In this document: positions 62,905 through 64,000 of the stretch, one piece after another
Numbering within the stretch: the stretch's first letter is position 1
How the letters are laid out: the number at the start of each line of letters is the position of its first letter
Source of the DNA: Spirosoma lacussanchae
Lineage (GTDB): Bacteria; Bacteroidota; Bacteroidia; Cytophagales; Spirosomataceae
Direction of reading: 5' to 3'
Length of the DNA: 64,000 bases
NCBI RefSeq assembly: GCF_005870035.1
Contig: NZ_SWJG01000004.1
Span: 62,001-126,000, forward strand
Notes under the pieces: generated by a model
What the model saw: only the letters and a program-made list of their open reading frames with translations
Told to the model about the DNA's origin: nothing
The model's database searches: none
Translations under genes and position numbers: made by a program

Positions 62905-63666
62905 ATGCAGCCAAAGCTAACACTCGTGGGGGCGGGTCCGGGCGACGGCGAATTGATCACCCTAAAAGGGATCAGAGCGCTCCGGCAGGCCAACGTTATT
63001 TTATACGACGATCTGGCCAACGCCACCCTGCTGGACTTTGCTCCGGAACATGCGCTCAGAACATACGTAGGCAAACGAGCCGGTCAGGTGTCCATGTCGC
63101 AGGAGGACATCAACCGGACGGCCGTTCGGCTGGCCCGGAAGCATGGGCACGTGGTGCGGCTGAAGGGGGGCGACCCTTTTGTGTTTGGCCGGGGATACGA
63201 AGAATACACCTATGCGCTGGAACACCATATTTCCTGCGAGATAATACCGGGCGTGTCGAGCTGCATAGCCGTACCAGCATCCCAGCATATTCCGGTAACC
63301 TGCCGGGGCGTAAGCGAGAGCTTCTGGGTCATTACCGGTACCACACGCCAGGGCGACTTGTCGGACGACCTGTACCTGGCCGCCCAATCGAAAGCGACGG
63401 TGGTCATTCTGATGGGATTGAACAAATTGGATGAAATTTGTGCGATGTACTGCCAGTACGGTCGGGGTCACTTACCGATGGCGGTGGTACAGAACGGGAC
63501 ACGCGCCAATGAGCAGTGCGTGGTTGGCCAAGTCTGGGAGATGCCAAGTCTGATCGCGGTGCAGGGCGTGGGGGCGCCCGCCGTGCTGATGATTGGCGAG
63601 GTCGTTGCCTTACACCCATCCTACTCGATGGCGTATCTGCACGATCTGTCTTCCGCACGGGTCTAA
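62905..63666 (+). CDS. cobA: Uroporphyrinogen-III C-methyltransferase (CobA/SUMT)
   Basis: SAM-dependent methyltransferase of 253 residues making precorrin-2 from uroporphyrinogen III, the first step to siroheme. Motifs: VGAGPGDGELITLKG (about 7-21), YDDLAN, VRLKGGDPFVFGRG (about 86-99) and IPGVSS. It lacks the CysG dehydrogenase/ferrochelatase part, so other enzymes must finish siroheme. Divergent from nirB, whose product uses siroheme. Confidence 0.94.
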   Translation: MQPKLTLVGAGPGDGELITLKGIRALRQANVILYDDLANATLLDFAPEHALRTYVGKRAGQVSMSQEDINRTAVRLARKHGHVVRLKGGDPFVFGRGYEEYTYALEHHISCEIIPGVSSCIAVPASQHIPVTCRGVSESFWVITGTTRQGDLSDDLYLAAQSKATVVILMGLNKLDEICAMYCQYGRGHLPMAVVQNGTRANEQCVVGQVWEMPSLIAVQGVGAPAVLMIGEVVALHPSYSMAYLHDLSSARV

Positions 63667-63703
63667 AAAAGCCGGTCCGGTGTGGGGGCACCTTTGGACC
63701 GGC
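63665..63703. terminator. Hairpin at the cobA stop codon
   Basis: GCCGGTCC (63671-63678) pairs with GGACCGGC (63696-63703) around 17 nt, starting 4 bp after the cobA stop. The U run (six A at 63665-63670) is on the minus-strand side, so as drawn it is a better terminator for minus-strand transcription; on the plus strand it may act as an mRNA end stabiliser. Confidence 0.5.
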
Positions 63704-63860
63704 TCAACAGGGTTGTCTATGTATAACACAAACGCATCAAAGAAAATGGAAAAAAGCGTCTAACGCAAACGCCTTCATCGCAATCGGGTGGTCCCCCTTC
63801 GGCGGGCTTCTTCATGACCACCCCTCCCGACTCCTGTCCGTCAGGCCTTTGCCTGTAGTT

Positions 63861-63876
63861 TACCCGTATTCGGGTA
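63861..63876. promoter_or_regulatory. NarL-like 7-2-7 inverted repeat
   Basis: TACCCGT-AT-TCGGGTA has the geometry of NarL/NarP sites (two heptamers TACYYMT, inverted, 2 bp apart). Both heptamers begin TACCC but have G at position 6. It lies 58 bp before the start of the next gene. A NarL-like regulator is encoded at 57.5 kb. Confidence 0.45.
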
Positions 63877-63933
63877 TCCCGGCTATTACTATGTCATCTC
63901 ACCGCATTCGTACCTGCATCGATCTGAAATTTT

Positions 63934-64000
63934 ATGAAATCAATCTACATCACCCGGTTGGCCCTGCTGGTGATTCTACTGGTAGTGGCCCAGCCTGACC
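63934..64000 (+). CDS. Start of a secreted or membrane protein, 3' truncated
   Basis: Only the first 22 codons are visible. They encode a Lys-Arg start and a hydrophobic core (LALLVILLVVA), which reads as a signal peptide or first membrane helix. The position after cobA and the 7-2-7 repeat suggests a gene of nitrate/nitrite uptake or reduction, but nothing in the visible residues proves it. Confidence 0.55.
   Translation, partial: MKSIYITRLALLVILLVVAQPD

Noticed and set aside
1..64000. tRNA, rRNA, CRISPR arrays or prophage genes
   Set aside because: Looked for by eye and none seen. A covariance-model tRNA scan could still reveal a missed tRNA in the intergenic regions.

Overview
The window reads as a chromosomal segment of a Bacteroidota bacterium, most likely a Cytophagales member of the Spirosoma type (inference). 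The reasons are two SusC/SusD pairs, a third and fourth TonB-dependent receptor, a hybrid histidine kinase/AraC regulator, a DUF4249 lipoprotein, a bacterial GH3 family protein, and several exact matches to the Bacteroidota -7 promoter element TAnnTTTG. Coding density is high. I see no rRNA, tRNA, CRISPR array, phage or intact insertion sequence.

Layout. (1) 1-3.9 kb, plus strand: the end of an alpha-helical, glycosidase-like protein, an SDR oxidoreductase and a GH130 enzyme. (2) 4.0-8.0 kb, minus: a fructan/sucrose unit of MFS sugar porter, fructokinase and secreted GH32. (3) 8.3-13.6 kb, minus: a TonB-type outer membrane beta-barrel protein with a small secreted protein, preceded by a LytS/LytT-type pair. 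(4) 13.9-17.8 kb, minus: a hybrid sensor/AraC regulator with a periplasmic sugar-binding domain, and a LamG protein. (5) 18.0-30.4 kb, minus: a tightly packed nine-gene run susC-susD-glycosidase-SDR-MFS-MBL hydrolase-KDG kinase-KDPG aldolase-galactonate dehydratase. A LacI regulator is divergent at 30.6 kb and has a strong palindromic operator in front of it. Together these encode uptake of a glycan and oxidative (De Ley-Doudoroff-like) breakdown of its sugar.

(6) 31.7-32.8 kb: a gene-free, AT-rich stretch with two diverged copies of a roughly 53-bp hairpin element. (7) 32.8-39.8 kb: deoxynucleoside kinase, tRNA U34 hydroxylase TrhO, a RidA/D-amino-acid PLP enzyme/membrane dipeptidase operon, SurE and a GH3 family protein. 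(8) 39.9-48.3 kb, minus: a SusC/SusD/lipoprotein system with a secreted M14 carboxypeptidase, probably for peptides. (9) 48.6-51.3 kb, plus: a TetR regulator and three genes, with the same TGAAC-N3-GTTCA operator before tetR and before the genes it should control. (10) 51.3-57.5 kb: LysE exporter, NUDIX hydrolase, CDF metal transporter, and a DUF4249/TonB receptor pair whose first start codon lies in a perfect inverted repeat. (11) 57.5-64.0 kb: nirB-nirD followed by a NarX-like sensor (P-box-like motif) and a NarL-like regulator. Divergent cobA (siroheme synthesis) lies next, and then the first codons of a secreted protein preceded by a 7-2-7 inverted repeat resembling a NarL site.

All functions are read from sequence motifs and family knowledge; no database search was run.
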